A stretch of DNA of 64,000 nt. Source: Escallonia rubra. Its lineage: Eukaryota > Streptophyta > Magnoliopsida > Escalloniales > Escalloniaceae. The notes beneath the pieces are model-generated. The model ran no database searches and had not been told where the DNA came from. It was given only the letters and a program-made list of their open reading frames with translations. The DNA is taken from positions 1 through 64,000 of the forward strand of contig JAVXUO010002587.1 in NCBI GenBank assembly GCA_033065855.1, written 5' to 3'. How positions within the stretch are numbered: position 1 is the first letter of the stretch; each line of letters starts with the position of its first letter. Shown here piece after piece: positions 47,313-58,600 of this stretch. A program made the translations under genes and the position numbers.

Positions 47313-50235
47313 TCACTTTTGCTTTCCTTTGCCATTTGCACCAGCAGGTGCTTGTCCTTCACCTTGACTCCTTGCAGCTGTTCTTAATCTTGTGCTTATT
47401 TGTCCTCCTATTGGATTTGGGCCACCCTTATCTTTTGACTTCTCCTTCTCTTGGCTTGGACCTCCCTTGGCAGTCTTCTCTTTCTCTCTGCTCTGGCCAC
47501 CTTGGTTTTGGCCACCTCCAACAGCTGATGTTGGTGGTGGCTCTACCATGCTTGGTATAGGCCATGATGGTCTTTGGGCTGATGTTGCATGTGGAGTTGG
47601 CATAAACCCTGCTGGTATCTCCTCTGTAACAACTGAGCTTTGTGGAGCACCTTGGCTTGGTTGAGATGCAGTTTGTTGCCTTATTGGCTGCAAAAAGACA
47701 TTTTCAGTAAAAACACCTATTTATAAAATACAATTCAAATATATAACTCTGTTATTTACATGCTGGTAACTTTTGCTTTCTTGGGGTTCTGCCCCCCCTC
47801 CCCCTTATTGACATATCTCCCTGTTGCGGGGCTCTGCCTTGCTCAGTTGCATTATCTCCCTGTTGTGAGGCTCTAGCTTGCTCAGTTGGCATGTTTCCCT
47901 ATTAGAGAGGTTATAATACATTAATCTCAAACATAAATAACAACTAGGCCAACTAAATAAAATCAACATGTACTTACTGAGGAATTTTTTTGTCTGCTGC
48001 TCTGACATTTCCTCATGTTGTGCCCAAGCTGATGGCATATGCTGCATCTAGTTGTTGTTCCTTTCCTTGATATCTTTACAGTGCCTGTGTTATCTTCAGC
48101 TTCATATTTGCCTCTTCTCTTCAATTTTTTAGGTCTGCCACTTGGCCTTCTATAATTGGGGGGTAGAATGAAGGGTAAATTACTTTTAGGCCACATACTT
48201 AGACCATTCATTGGGTTAATGATTGGTGCATAAGCCTTCTTGTATGTGTCAATACTGTAGCACTCATGGATGAAATTCTCTACTACCAGGTTCTTGTGCC
48301 AAATGCATGCAATGGCATGGGGACAGGGAATCCCATTCAAGTCCCACCTTCTACATGAACATGTGTACTGCTTGAGATCCATAGTGAACTGCTCCCCCCC
48401 ATAGACATGATACCTGAAACCTCAACTCCCCTGAGTGTGATGGTATTCCTTCCCCAGCATACACCTTCAATCTTTCAGTTATCCTCTGTATTGCAGGACA
48501 AATCTCACCATTCTATTCCTCAGCTTGTTCCTTAGAAAATCTCATCCTTGCCATCAAGGTATTTCTTATTGTTTCAAGAAAAGTAATGACCAATTTATCC
48601 TTTCCTTCCTTTATCATTGAATTGAAGCTCTCACAATAATTGTTCAAAAGAACATCACATTTAACATTTGTACTAAAATGTGACCTAGACCACTCTGTAG
48701 GTAGCTTATCATCAAGCCAGGTCATTGCCTCCTTGTCTATGTCAGCCATCTCTTGCATTCTGTGCTCCCATCTCACCACATTGGTTGCCTTGGCTGCAGC
48801 AAACAGAGCATCTCTCAAAGCAATCCCAATAAACCCTGCTGCCTTGAAGTTTGCATGCAAGTGCAAGACACAAAACATGTGCTAAGTATGAGGATACAAT
48901 GACTCTATGCTCCAAACCAACCATTTTTGTTTGTCAGACAAAAATGTCCAACTCAAAATGTCTTTTATCTCTAAATCATCACCCAACAACTGTACAACCA
49001 ACCCCAAGAGTCTCTGTTTTCAACCTCCACAATAGCATATGCCACTGGATACATCTGGTTGTTGGGATCAATGCCCACTGCAGTCAAGAGATGACCACCA
49101 GTGGGACCTTTCAAAAAGCACCCATCTAGCCCTATCAATCTCTTACACCCAGCTTTGAACCATTCTTTCAATGCACCAAGGCATATATAAAATCCTTTGA
49201 AACCTGTACTCACCCTGTCCTATGCCCCCTGGTTCATATTGTAGATCCACAATGGTGTCAGGATTACTTCTCTTAAGTTCATCAATGTAAGAGTTCAACT
49301 GCCCAAACTGTTCCATTATATTGCCCTCAACCATCATTGTTGCCTTCATCTTGCTTCTATAAATTGTCCAAAGTGGCACATCTAGTTGGTGATCACTCAT
49401 CAATGTATTTCTCAAAGTACCAACGTTCATATTTGGATTTAATCTGAAATCTTTACTGTATCTAGCAGCTAGCCAAGTACTAGTCACATGTTTATTCTTG
49501 TGCACCCTGGTACATGTGTGCTGTGTTACTGCAATCTTCACAACCAAATCAACCTCATTGTCTTCTTGCATCCTAGACACATACACATGCCATTGACACC
49601 CTTCTGAAGCACAACAAGCCCTAACTCTCCCTGATTCATTCTTGGGGAATACTACTGGTTTTCCTTCCAAAATAGAATGTTGCCTAACAGCTTCCTTGAA
49701 AACCTTGTTGTCTTTAAACACCATACCAACCTTGAACTCAGGTTTTCTCATATCTGATTTAGGGTTAAATTTCCCAGTTAGTTTCTTGTTTCTTGCATTG
49801 TCAATTTCTCCATCACAATCTGATGGTGGATGTTCCTGCCACTCATCAGAGTCATATTCTTTCTCTTCAAAATTTGGCACCATTTGTCCCTTACCCTTGC
49901 TTCTACTACCCACTACATGTTCTACTACATTCATGTCAACATTCTTCTCATACAATCTATCATCCCCATTGGCATCATAGTCACTATCAAACAAATCTGA
50001 GCAGTATGATTCATCATCAGAATCAGTGTCAGAATCACTACCCCTTGGCCCCTCAGAAGCACCACCACCTGGCCCCTTATTAGCACCAGTAGCACTACCC
50101 CTTGGCCCCTCAGAAGCACCACCACTTGGCCCCTCATTAGCACCAGTAGCACTACCCCCTTGGCCCCTCAGTAGCACTGCCCCTTGGCCCCTTATTAACA
50201 CTGCCCCTTGCTGCCTCTCTATAAAAACCCCAATT
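47313..50235 (-). pseudogene. mudrA-like MULE transposase of copy 2, broken
   Basis: Read on the minus strand. An N-terminally incomplete frame with the Gly/Ser linker, acidic region and FKDNKVFKEAV segment (about 50235-49200) leads into the core with GLDGCFLKGP (about 49120). The frame is disturbed around 48890-48970, where the second catalytic Asp region lies. It resumes with VLHLHANFKAAG and NNYCESFN, then stops at 48515-48513 in the Trp codon that is also a stop in copy 1. Beyond it a complete SWIM finger (YTCSCRRWDLNGIPCPH), a CCHC knuckle (CSICHQLGHNMRKC) and the Gln/Pro-rich tail (47693-47313) are readable. Open sequence continues right of 50235 to about 50507 but is unrelated to MULE proteins. 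Confidence 0.85.
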
Positions 50236-51193
50236 GTAGATCTACGTTTTTTTGTTTGAATGGTGTTGATGTTGGATAGGACTGGGCTCGTGGTGCGTGG
50301 ATAAGCCTGATAGCATCGATGACTAGGGTTGATGGTAGGGGCTGGCGACGGTACAAGTGATTGGGGTTGATGACGGGGTTCGCAATGCAGGGTTCGCGGT
50401 GGGTGACAGCGATGCACGTGGCTTGGGCTTATGAGGGGGCTGGCAGTAGCACAATATAGCTTTTGAGTGGACATGGTAGTCCTTGCCCAGAAGCCCAGGA
50501 GTGGCATTCTTTAATCGCTCGACCCTCCGAGGAGGGTTAGTCGCCAGCCCCGAGTGCCTTTGATCCTTGGAATTTCTATTTGGTTCATGGGTGGGTGGTC
50601 GGGGCTGGCGGCATTATAGGTGCAAGGGGCTGTGTGATGACATGAAGAGGGATGGTGGTGGTAGTGGTGGTGGGTGGGGCTGGGTGGTGACATGAAGAGG
50701 GGTGGTGGTGGTGGTGGGTGGGGCTCGGTGAGGGTGGCGGCTAAGGTTAGGTTTTTTGTCGGATTGAAGAAGACTTGAGTAGGAGAGAAAAAAGAAAGGG
50801 AGGATACTTTAGTGTTTTTAATGTATTCACCTTTACCAAACACACTTTTTAACAAAAAAAATAAGAAGTTTGTTGCTATTTTAGTTCAAGGATGTGAATA
50901 TTCTTGGTTCAATACCAACTGACGCAGCTAAGTGCACGACTAGGGACATACTTCAATTGTTATTGAGGCCTAAGTTTATCTTCTTCTTCTTCTTCTTCTT
51001 CTTTTTTCTGTTTTAGGGGGACAAAGGCAAAACGTAGTTTTTGAACGAAGCCAAGCCAGAAGCTATTAACTACAAAAAGCCCTTACTTTACTGTGGAAGT
51101 AGCTAGATTTAATTGGCTAATGCCACCCACATTACATGGCTATTGTCTCAAATTCTTTAGCATTCAGTGAATTTGTTTGGCTTCTTACTGCAG
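50236..51193. other. Low-complexity sequence right of MULE copy 2
   Basis: GGT/GGC-rich repeats at 50620-50740 and a (CTT)n tract at 50980-51003. The open frame running into the MULE transposase (to 50507) has no recognised domain. Confidence 0.55.
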
Positions 51194-51505
51194 TTCAAAG
51201 GCTGTCAACTGGGGATAGGAAGAGGGGTTCAAAAGGCTACCAAGTATCTGCATCAACAGTTGCTGGTTATGGAATTGGCCGGATTTGTTGGACATAGTTT
51301 TGAGTTCGAACTTGTCTTCTACTTGCTTGAAAATGCTGTTATGCTCGAGAAGGTTATTGTGGATCCTCGGAACTACTACATGATTGGTACACCATGTGAG
51401 TTCAAAGAAACAAAGGAAAAACAAGAGGCTAGAAAACGAGCCCGGAAGCTCGAAAGGAGACTACTTCCGAATGCTAAGCTAATTATTCTCTATAATTTGA
51501 TATAA
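51194..51505 (+). pseudogene. C-terminal exon of an F-box/LRR FBD-type protein, isolated
   Basis: After an acceptor-like ttactgcag at 51185-51193 one frame reads MELAGFVGHSFEFELVFYLL, then ENAVMLEKVIVDPRN, GTPCEFKETKEK and RKLERRLLPNAKL, and ends in a stop at 51503-51505. This is the conserved tail of plant F-box/LRR (FBD-like) proteins. The F-box and leucine-rich repeats are not found upstream, where MULE copy 2 and low-complexity sequence lie. It is most likely a severed gene end. Confidence 0.68.
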
Positions 51506-52138
51506 CCTGAGGAAAATATTTATTGGAGAGTAACTCATAATCATTTCATTGACATGCTGTAACAAAATTGAATGGCTATGCCTTTTGCAAAATCTGTTGT
51601 TTTAAATGGTACAACTTAGTTAGTACTATACTCGTGATAAATACTCTCGACGGCACATTGGCTACTCTAAAATTCAAATCACCATTCTTGAAGGAATAGT
51701 AACGACGAGGAGATTTTGTCTCCTACAAAATACTAGACAAGGTTGTCTAATCGAAATATTCAGTGGAGAATTTCAGGAATCTCCCTCCACACGAGAACTG
51801 AAATTCGGGAAAACTAGCTAATGACCTCCTATACAATATGCGATGTGCAATTTTTCTCCCTATATTCTAAATTTAAGCACTAAAAGCCCCTACACTTACG
51901 GTAATTGGACACATTAAATGGATCTGTTATGAATCGCTTAAAACGAAAATACCCTTATTTCCTTACCCTATTTAAGTTTCATACCATTCTTCTAACTCAT
52001 TCTTCTCCTCTCTCTCACTTCTACCCGATCCCACCTCGCCTGTCTACCACGAACCACCACACACATCACATACACCCAAACACAAGGTTCTCCCTCTTCT
52101 CCACTGCACGTACACACAAACACACCCAACACACGCCC

Positions 52139-52140
<2 letters not shown>

Positions 52141-52170
<30 letters not shown>
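52141..52170. repeat. (CA)n microsatellite in a CA-rich stretch
   Basis: A pure CA tract inside about 350 bp (52060-52400) of degenerate CA/CACAC repeats. The complementary GTGTG-rich stretch follows at 52465-52600. The long Thr/His/Pro and Val/Cys open frames here are products of the repeat, not genes. Confidence 0.9.
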
Positions 52171-52175
<5 letters not shown>

Positions 52176-52693
52176 ATACATACACACCCATACACCCCTA
52201 CACCTACCCACACACCAACACACAAAATGCACCCACAAGCACACACTACTCTCTCTCTCACATACACACACACATAACACCTTGCTCTCACACACTGACA
52301 CACACCCACAAACTCACACACACTGTTCTCACACATCGACACACACCCATTACACGTAAATTGAACATACCCAACACATGTATGCGCACACACCATTATA
52401 CCCCCCATCCCCCCCAACACACAAACACAGATTTAAAACAAACCCACACAGTGCAACCACACACGCATAGTCTGTATGGGTGTGTGCATTTGTGGGTGTG
52501 TGCAGAGTTTTGTGTGTGTGTGTGTTTGTGCACATGGGGGTGATGAGTGTGTGCGGAGCTTTGGATGTACGCAAGTTTGTGGGTGTGTGAAGATATGGAA
52601 GGCGGGGAGGGGGGTTGGCTTGAGTTTGGGGGTGTGTGGGGGGAAGGGGGGATGTGGAGAGTTGGAAGGAAATGGGTGCTGATGGGGGAAGTG

Positions 52694-53922
52694 TAGAGAT
52701 GTCAATGGGCCGGGCTTAGGCCAGCCCAACGGGCCTCAAAGGAAAACAGGTCGGGGCCGGGCCAGAGGGGAGGAAAATGGGACGGGCTGAATTTCTGGGA
52801 TATATAGGCCCAGTCCAAGCCTAGGGCCTGGGCCTAGGCCCAATATTTAGGGCCGGGCCCATTTTTTTTTTTTTTTCTCTGTTTCCCAACTTCTTGTTAT
52901 TCAAATTAAAGATTTGAATTGCGGTAATTTCTTATTATATGTAAGCAAATTGTGTGTATGCAAACAAGTAAATGTCGTAATATGTGTACATGTAGTAAAA
53001 ATCATTTATAATACATGCATACTAAACATGTGGCTAGTAGATGGTTGAAGCATGGAATGTAATGGACCTACATAAGTTAAAGTTTGGATTGAAATTGACA
53101 AGAGGGTACTTGCTTGCTTCTCTATAAATTTGGAACTGGAAATGGCAGGATATCGCTTATCTAACTAGAATTTACTATCTTACACATCTTGCTTTGTGCA
53201 CCTGAACTTTGAATTTGAAATGTGTTTATATGTTATTTCTTACTAGGATTCGCGGTTATTCGCACCTAAATTTTTGTCACTAAAGTATTAGCGACAAAAA
53301 TGCTACATCTTTAGTGAGATATTGCTAGATTCTCCCAAGTTTATTTCACTTCATTCGTTGTGTTATCTCTAGTTTTACTTATTAGTACCGACTTTAAACC
53401 CATTGCAATGTACCAATAACTCCGTTTCTCAAACCATAGTATTTTATTAGACATTTTTCAATAAAGTCCTGATTTTTAGGCAAGTAGAAAAAATTGAAGA
53501 TTAATAAAAAAGCTAAGACTTGATGGATAAAACAATAAAGAATTCTTAGGCGGACAAAAATTTGCATAGACCTGAGTCATTAATATGCAAAATCATATAA
53601 AAAAAAACATAGATATTAGATAAAACATAGATATTAAAGAAAACAATAAAGAATATGGTCGTTTGGGGGAAAAGGGGAAGGAAAACAATTTTTGAAATAA
53701 AATGGGCCAGCCCACTTTAGGGCCAGAAAAGGGCCTAAAATCGGGCTTTTTTCGGGCCGGGCCCGGGTCGTTTTGGGTGAAACCTCGATCTAGTCTAAGC
53801 CTAGGTCTAAAGCCCTTTATTTTAGGGCCACTACTGTTCACTGGAGAGCTGGGCCAACCCGGGCAAAAAACGGGCCGGGTCGGTCTAGCCCGCGGGTCGC
53901 CCCGGCCTTTTTGACATCTCTA
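52694..53922. mobile_element. Non-autonomous hAT element
   Basis: 1,229 bp with ends tagagatgtcaa (52694) and ttgacatctcta (ending 53922), perfect 12-bp hAT inverted repeats. It is flanked by a perfect 8-bp duplication, gggaagtg (52686-52693 and 53923-53930). The sub-terminal parts are rich in gggcc/ggccc motifs on both sides. There is no transposase frame. It sits inside the outer MULE-like element. Confidence 0.93.
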
Positions 53923-54032
53923 GGGAAGTGTGTCTCCAGAGTTTAGGGGGGGGGGGGGGGAGTGAAGAAAAGGTAAAAGAAGGGCACAATTGTCATTGAC
54001 AATGCACCCTTAAATTTGATGGTTTTTACTTA

Positions 54033-55252
54033 GGGGAAAGGAATGACCCCCTATACCCCCTACTATCCACTTCACACTTAAGCACTAAACCCCCCACAAT
54101 TTAAGAAAATAGGCACTTTAGACGGAAATCGTTAAATATAACAGCGTGTGGTCAACACGCGCGTTGACTAACGGTTTTTTTTTGTAAATGACATTTTTGC
54201 CCATTGTCTCTTTTTAGAAAAGAAAATCAGAAAAAATCCTAATTCTAACCACCCCACCCCCCGCCACCCAACCCCCCTATCCCCCCAACCCAATTCTGTC
54301 AACTCCCTCGACCACCCGACCACCGCACCCCTTCGTCTCCCTGTTTGCCTCCCTCTTCCCTGTCGCCGCACCACCCTCCCCCTTCGCCTTCCCCGTCGCA
54401 GCGACCGCCCTTCCCTTTCCCCTTCCCCGTCGCCGCGACCGCCCTCCCCTTTCCCAAGGCCCCGTCGCAGCGACCGCCCTTCCCCTTCCCTTTCCCCGTA
54501 GCCGCGACCGCCATACCCCTTCCCCTTCCACGGCATTGATGAAAATTTGAATTGAATTGAAATCGGCGGTGTGGGTTTGCCAAAGGGCTTGCCGGGGGCT
54601 GGGGTGGGTTTGCCAAGGGCTTGCCGGCATGGTGGGGTAGGGCGAGTCTGCCGGATGGTGGGCCGAGAGAGGCTGTCGGCGGCGTGGGGTGAAGAGGACG
54701 CTTGGGCTGCCGGCAGCGGGATCAGATCTGGAGAAGGAGAAGAGAAACCCTAATTTGAAAATTAGGGTTTTGAAACCCTAATTTTAAGGTTTCAAAACCC
54801 TAAATTTTAAATCAGGGTTTCAAATTCTAATTTTAGGATTTCATTTAATTTGCAAATTAGTTGCTAATCCTAATGGCAATCGCGGTTCCTTTTTTTTTTG
54901 TAACTCCTTGGTGGTCGGAGAAAAAGACCAGTGGTTGTGCTCAGTAAAGTGGTTGTGCTCAGTGAATCACCAATTGTAGCGGGGTTGACCAGAGGAGGAG
55001 GGTCATGGGCAAAAATTGTAATTTAAATTTGAGGGGGGGGGGGGGGGGGGGAAATTGCACACCGTGTATAGTACAGGGGGTCATTAGCTAATAAAGAAAT
55101 AAGGGTATTTTGGTCATTTCACGCTATTCATAACGAATCCGTCTAAGGTGCCTATTTTCTTAAACTGTGGGAGAGTTTAGTGCTTAAGTTTGAAGTGGAG
55201 GGGGGCAAATCGCACAACATGTATAGTAGAGGGAGTGATTCCTACTTTCCCC
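54033..55252. mobile_element. Small non-autonomous MULE in the stack
   Basis: 1,220 bp with inverted ends (ggggaaaggaatgaccccct at 54033; the mirrored end at 55252) and longer shared sub-terminal sequence (aagcactaaac, then ttaagaaaataggcac). The 9-bp duplication is ttttactta (54024-54032) and ttttactca (55253-55261), with one mismatch. The interior at 54290-54740 is GC-rich and yields Pro/Gly/Arg-rich frames, perhaps captured sequence. A stray copy of the outer element's terminus lies near 55050-55095. Confidence 0.8.
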
Positions 55253-55634
55253 TTTTACTCAAGGTGTCCAATTTCCATAAATACGTGATGTTTAGTGCTT
55301 AAATTAAAAAGGGAAGAAATCGCACGCAGCGCAGGGCTCATGAGCTAGCTTCCCTGCTCGCGTAACTTATTACAGCAGCTTCCTCCCACCACTTAACTCT
55401 GCAATGTACACTCATAGATGACGAGTGTTACCGGATATAGCGACGTGCATCGGACGTGTGCAGCTACCAAGCAGAGCGCTTCTCTCTTTCTGTCAACTAC
55501 CGAGCCTCCGCCCTCCGCCGCCACTAAACCTCCGGCCGAAGGCAACGTCTCAATCCACCAATCACCAAGGTCAAGAATCAGAGCTCTAAGCAAAACTTGA
55601 ACGACCAAAACTCTAGTAACTTGCAGTTGCTGGC

Positions 55635-58600
55635 ATGGAAGAAGGTCGTCAAAAGAGGAGCAATACAAGTACACGTGAAACGGACACAACAATACTCGAC
55701 AAGGTCGGCAGTGTGATCGGCTCAATCAACGGCGCCAATCAAGTCGACCAAGTCATTTGCGCCCTCCACTCTCTCGCTGTCCTTTGCTTTCCCGTCGACT
55801 CACGCACCCTCTCAGGTCAACACAAACAAAAACAGTATTAGGGTCTAAATCACCTGATTTTGATTTTTGCCGTGGGAATTGAGCAATTTAGGGCACTAAT
55901 TGGTTGTTTGTACGGTGGAACTATAGGCAGCGTGGACAAGAAGTACAGGGATGAGGTATATGTTTGTGATAGACAATTCGATGGTGAAATTTTTATCGCT
56001 TAATTTGGCTATTTGTGTGAATTTGATTTTACTAGTTACTTCATGCTGAAGTGCCTTGTACACATGAGAGGAGCAACTGGTGGGAGTTATTCTACGGAGG
56101 AGCTGCGTTTCCGACACTGGCCAGGTTTTTGTTGTATGGTATGGGATCGCCTTGTGCAGCATAAGTTATGTTATCGTGCATTGGCGATTTGAATTAGTAG
56201 TCTTACCTACATCTTTAAGGCTGCAACGTGAAGTGAGGGCCAAGTGCGTTTGTAGCTTTAGTAGATTGTTCACTGCGGCCGTAATTTTAAAACCCTTACT
56301 AATGGCTAGAAACTGAACGGTCTGCAATAATAATGAGGATGAAACCTTAGAAGTTTACTGGCTACATAGTTGAACTCCCGGTAAACTTCACCACTTGCGG
56401 AAATGTACTTTATTCCAAGGTTGGCTCACTGTAAAGCAATTTTATTGAAATACATCTTTGATAGTTTTTTTCTACAGTAGTTTGTGTTGACGGTCCATAC
56501 TTGCCCACACACAGAGATGCTTATAAATATAGGTAATATGCATATAGAGTTCCTAGAAAGTGATCGCCCAACTAATTGTGCATTTTTTTTTCAGAAAAAT
56601 CCATATCTGGGTGTATCTCTAGCCCTTAGGACTGTGATATTTGATTACATGGTTTGATTAGTAGGTAAATATGTATGCATGATACTGAGTAGTTAGTTCC
56701 TTTAACGTAACTTATTTCAGCTTTTTTGATGTTTAGATGCAAGCTGTAACTGCCATTCATAGTAAGCGGTAGATGTTGCCTTTTTTTTAATTACAATACT
56801 CAATTGAGTTACTCTGCACTGGCCATTAATATGCAAAATACGCAGAGCTATTGCATGGTGATACGAGAAGATGCTCGATCGTAGCAACAAAATTCATAAA
56901 ACATGTATTGCCTTATAGTCTCAGCTTTACATAAACCCGATATCTATAATTACAAATAAGTGATTGGGTAGTGATAAAAGGAAGGGTTAATGCTCAGCTT
57001 CCTGGAATCTGCATCCTCTGCAGTTCAAAGGGATTTGAGGGGTGAAGTTTGCCACTAAAGGGGGAAATGGTCACTAATGACAAAATTTTGCGAATAGTGG
57101 AGCTCTCTTTAGCAACAAATGCTCCTTTTTAGAGGCGACCTGCATCCCTAATTCTCCTCCTAAACTGTAAGGGATCCGATTCATGTTCTTGATCTTTTCG
57201 CCTGCGCTAGTAAGGTAGAAAATTTACTCACAGGCTAGGTATAGGTGCCCCTACAAGTCAAGCTTCCATTTTCTTAGTTTGTTACCCTATTTGTGAGTCA
57301 ATGCTAGTGGTTTGTTGAAGCGCAAATAGCAGGTATATGTTTTCTTCAGGTTTTGAGAAGATTATCTATCATGGCAATCCGAAACAGTATACGTGACCAA
57401 TTATTTCGAGCTTGTAATAATAGTACACTCTTATCTGATGTCACAGCTGTGGAAATGGAAATTATTTGCAATCGAGAGTTTAACTATTTTGAGACCACCC
57501 ATGCTTAAATCTCCCCTACCCATCTTGATTTCCATTCGTAGTACTACTCAGCTGTCTGGGTTTTCCCAAGCATAGCCTGCTTCATATGTAGGAAACCCAC
57601 ACCAACTGCTAAACGTGGACACTTGTGTGCATCCCTTGGGATAATATTGACCTATATCATTGAAATTGTTGTTCAGAACCTGTATCCCATATCAACCAAG
57701 TAGTCTTTTATTGTATACCCTTCTTTTATTTTTTTTAAAATGCAGCCTGCAATTTGCCACCAGGCAACCTAAATCTCTTTTCCCATCTGTTATCGTTTTA
57801 GCCATCTGAAAGCAATTAACAAAGGAAATATTCTGGTAGTGGTGGTACCATCCTTGTTCTCAAACTCAGTGGATGGAACGCCACTATTTTGTAGCTTGTT
57901 TGATCCCAGCTGCAGCTATACGCTTCCACGTCAATACTGAAATTACCTCCAGAAGTATGGGTTGTGACATGCTACAACTATTCATCACTATAATTTCTAG
58001 TGCAGCTATCCTTGTTTTGATAAGCCGAAGAAGTGAACGATACCCGGGTGGCAAATCTGACTATCGAATTTTCGATTGCTGGATTTTGGTATTAGGCTTG
58101 TAATTTGATAAGCCTACTGGTGGGAACAGAAATGCTAAATTAAAGATTGTACGCACCTAATTGCTAGTCCCACGAGCCATATAAGCCCAGCCTTTGATGA
58201 AAGACAGAAGGCACATGCATCAGCTATCCAGTGAGAGAGGAAGATACCAATTCTTATACCACCACCACTGTCAAATAAGTTAACCTGAATGGCTATTTGT
58301 TCCTCCGCACTAAACCCAATGCCATTTAATTGTGTCATACAATTAGGTTTAATACCTAGGCTTGTGCACATTCGATGATTTTCAAACTCAGGCTAAATAA
58401 GCCCTCTCGTCGCTGCAATTAACCTGAACTTTGGCCTTCTAGATATATGAAATATAGGTTGATACACAGTAGTATTTATACTGCTATAATAGCAGATTAA
58501 TCTACTCAATTGGTGTAATAGTACGATTACATAATTTTTCTTGCAGGTGTTGACCCAGACAGCTTTGTTTGTACTCTTTCCAAACATTAAAACCTTAGTG

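Larger units (their letters stand above)
46341..50235. mobile_element. MULE copy 2, inverted relative to copy 1 and one-ended
   Basis: One terminal repeat (46341-46555, beginning gggttaattacaaaactgtc) is followed by the GRF gene on the plus strand and the transposase on the minus strand, the mirror image of copy 1. The opposite TIR and the transposase N-terminal exon are missing. Similarity to copy 1 stops near 50235 in the Gly/Ser-rich linker, and unrelated sequence follows. No second copy of the left flank taagtaata was found at the other side. Confidence 0.85.
51814..55345. mobile_element. Outer MULE-like element of a nested stack
   Basis: The left terminus from 51814 (agctaatgacctcctatac...) and the right terminus ending near 55345 are inverted relatives. 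They share tttaagcactaaa, then attggacac steps and gatttcttccc/caatttttctccc. Inside lie a CA-rich stretch, a hAT element and another MULE. I could not confirm a target duplication, so this is an old insertion or the edges are imprecise. No transposase was seen. Confidence 0.6.

Noticed and set aside
51905-52682. Open frames of up to 212 codons on both strands
   Set aside because: They arise from CA/GT repeats, giving Thr-His-Pro or Val-Cys runs. No domain, and both strands are open for the same reason.
53240-53330. Possible MITE with gcgacaaaaatgc-like motifs, also resembling 57045-57130
   Set aside because: Only loose motif similarity to the double MITE in ELP3 intron 1; no inverted ends found. 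The first site lies inside the hAT element.
54168-54753. Gly/Arg-rich and Pro-rich open frames
   Set aside because: Low-complexity GC-rich core of a MULE; open in several frames at once.
55418-55600. 60-codon open frame before TELO2
   Set aside because: It is most likely leader sequence of TELO2; no conserved residues recognised.
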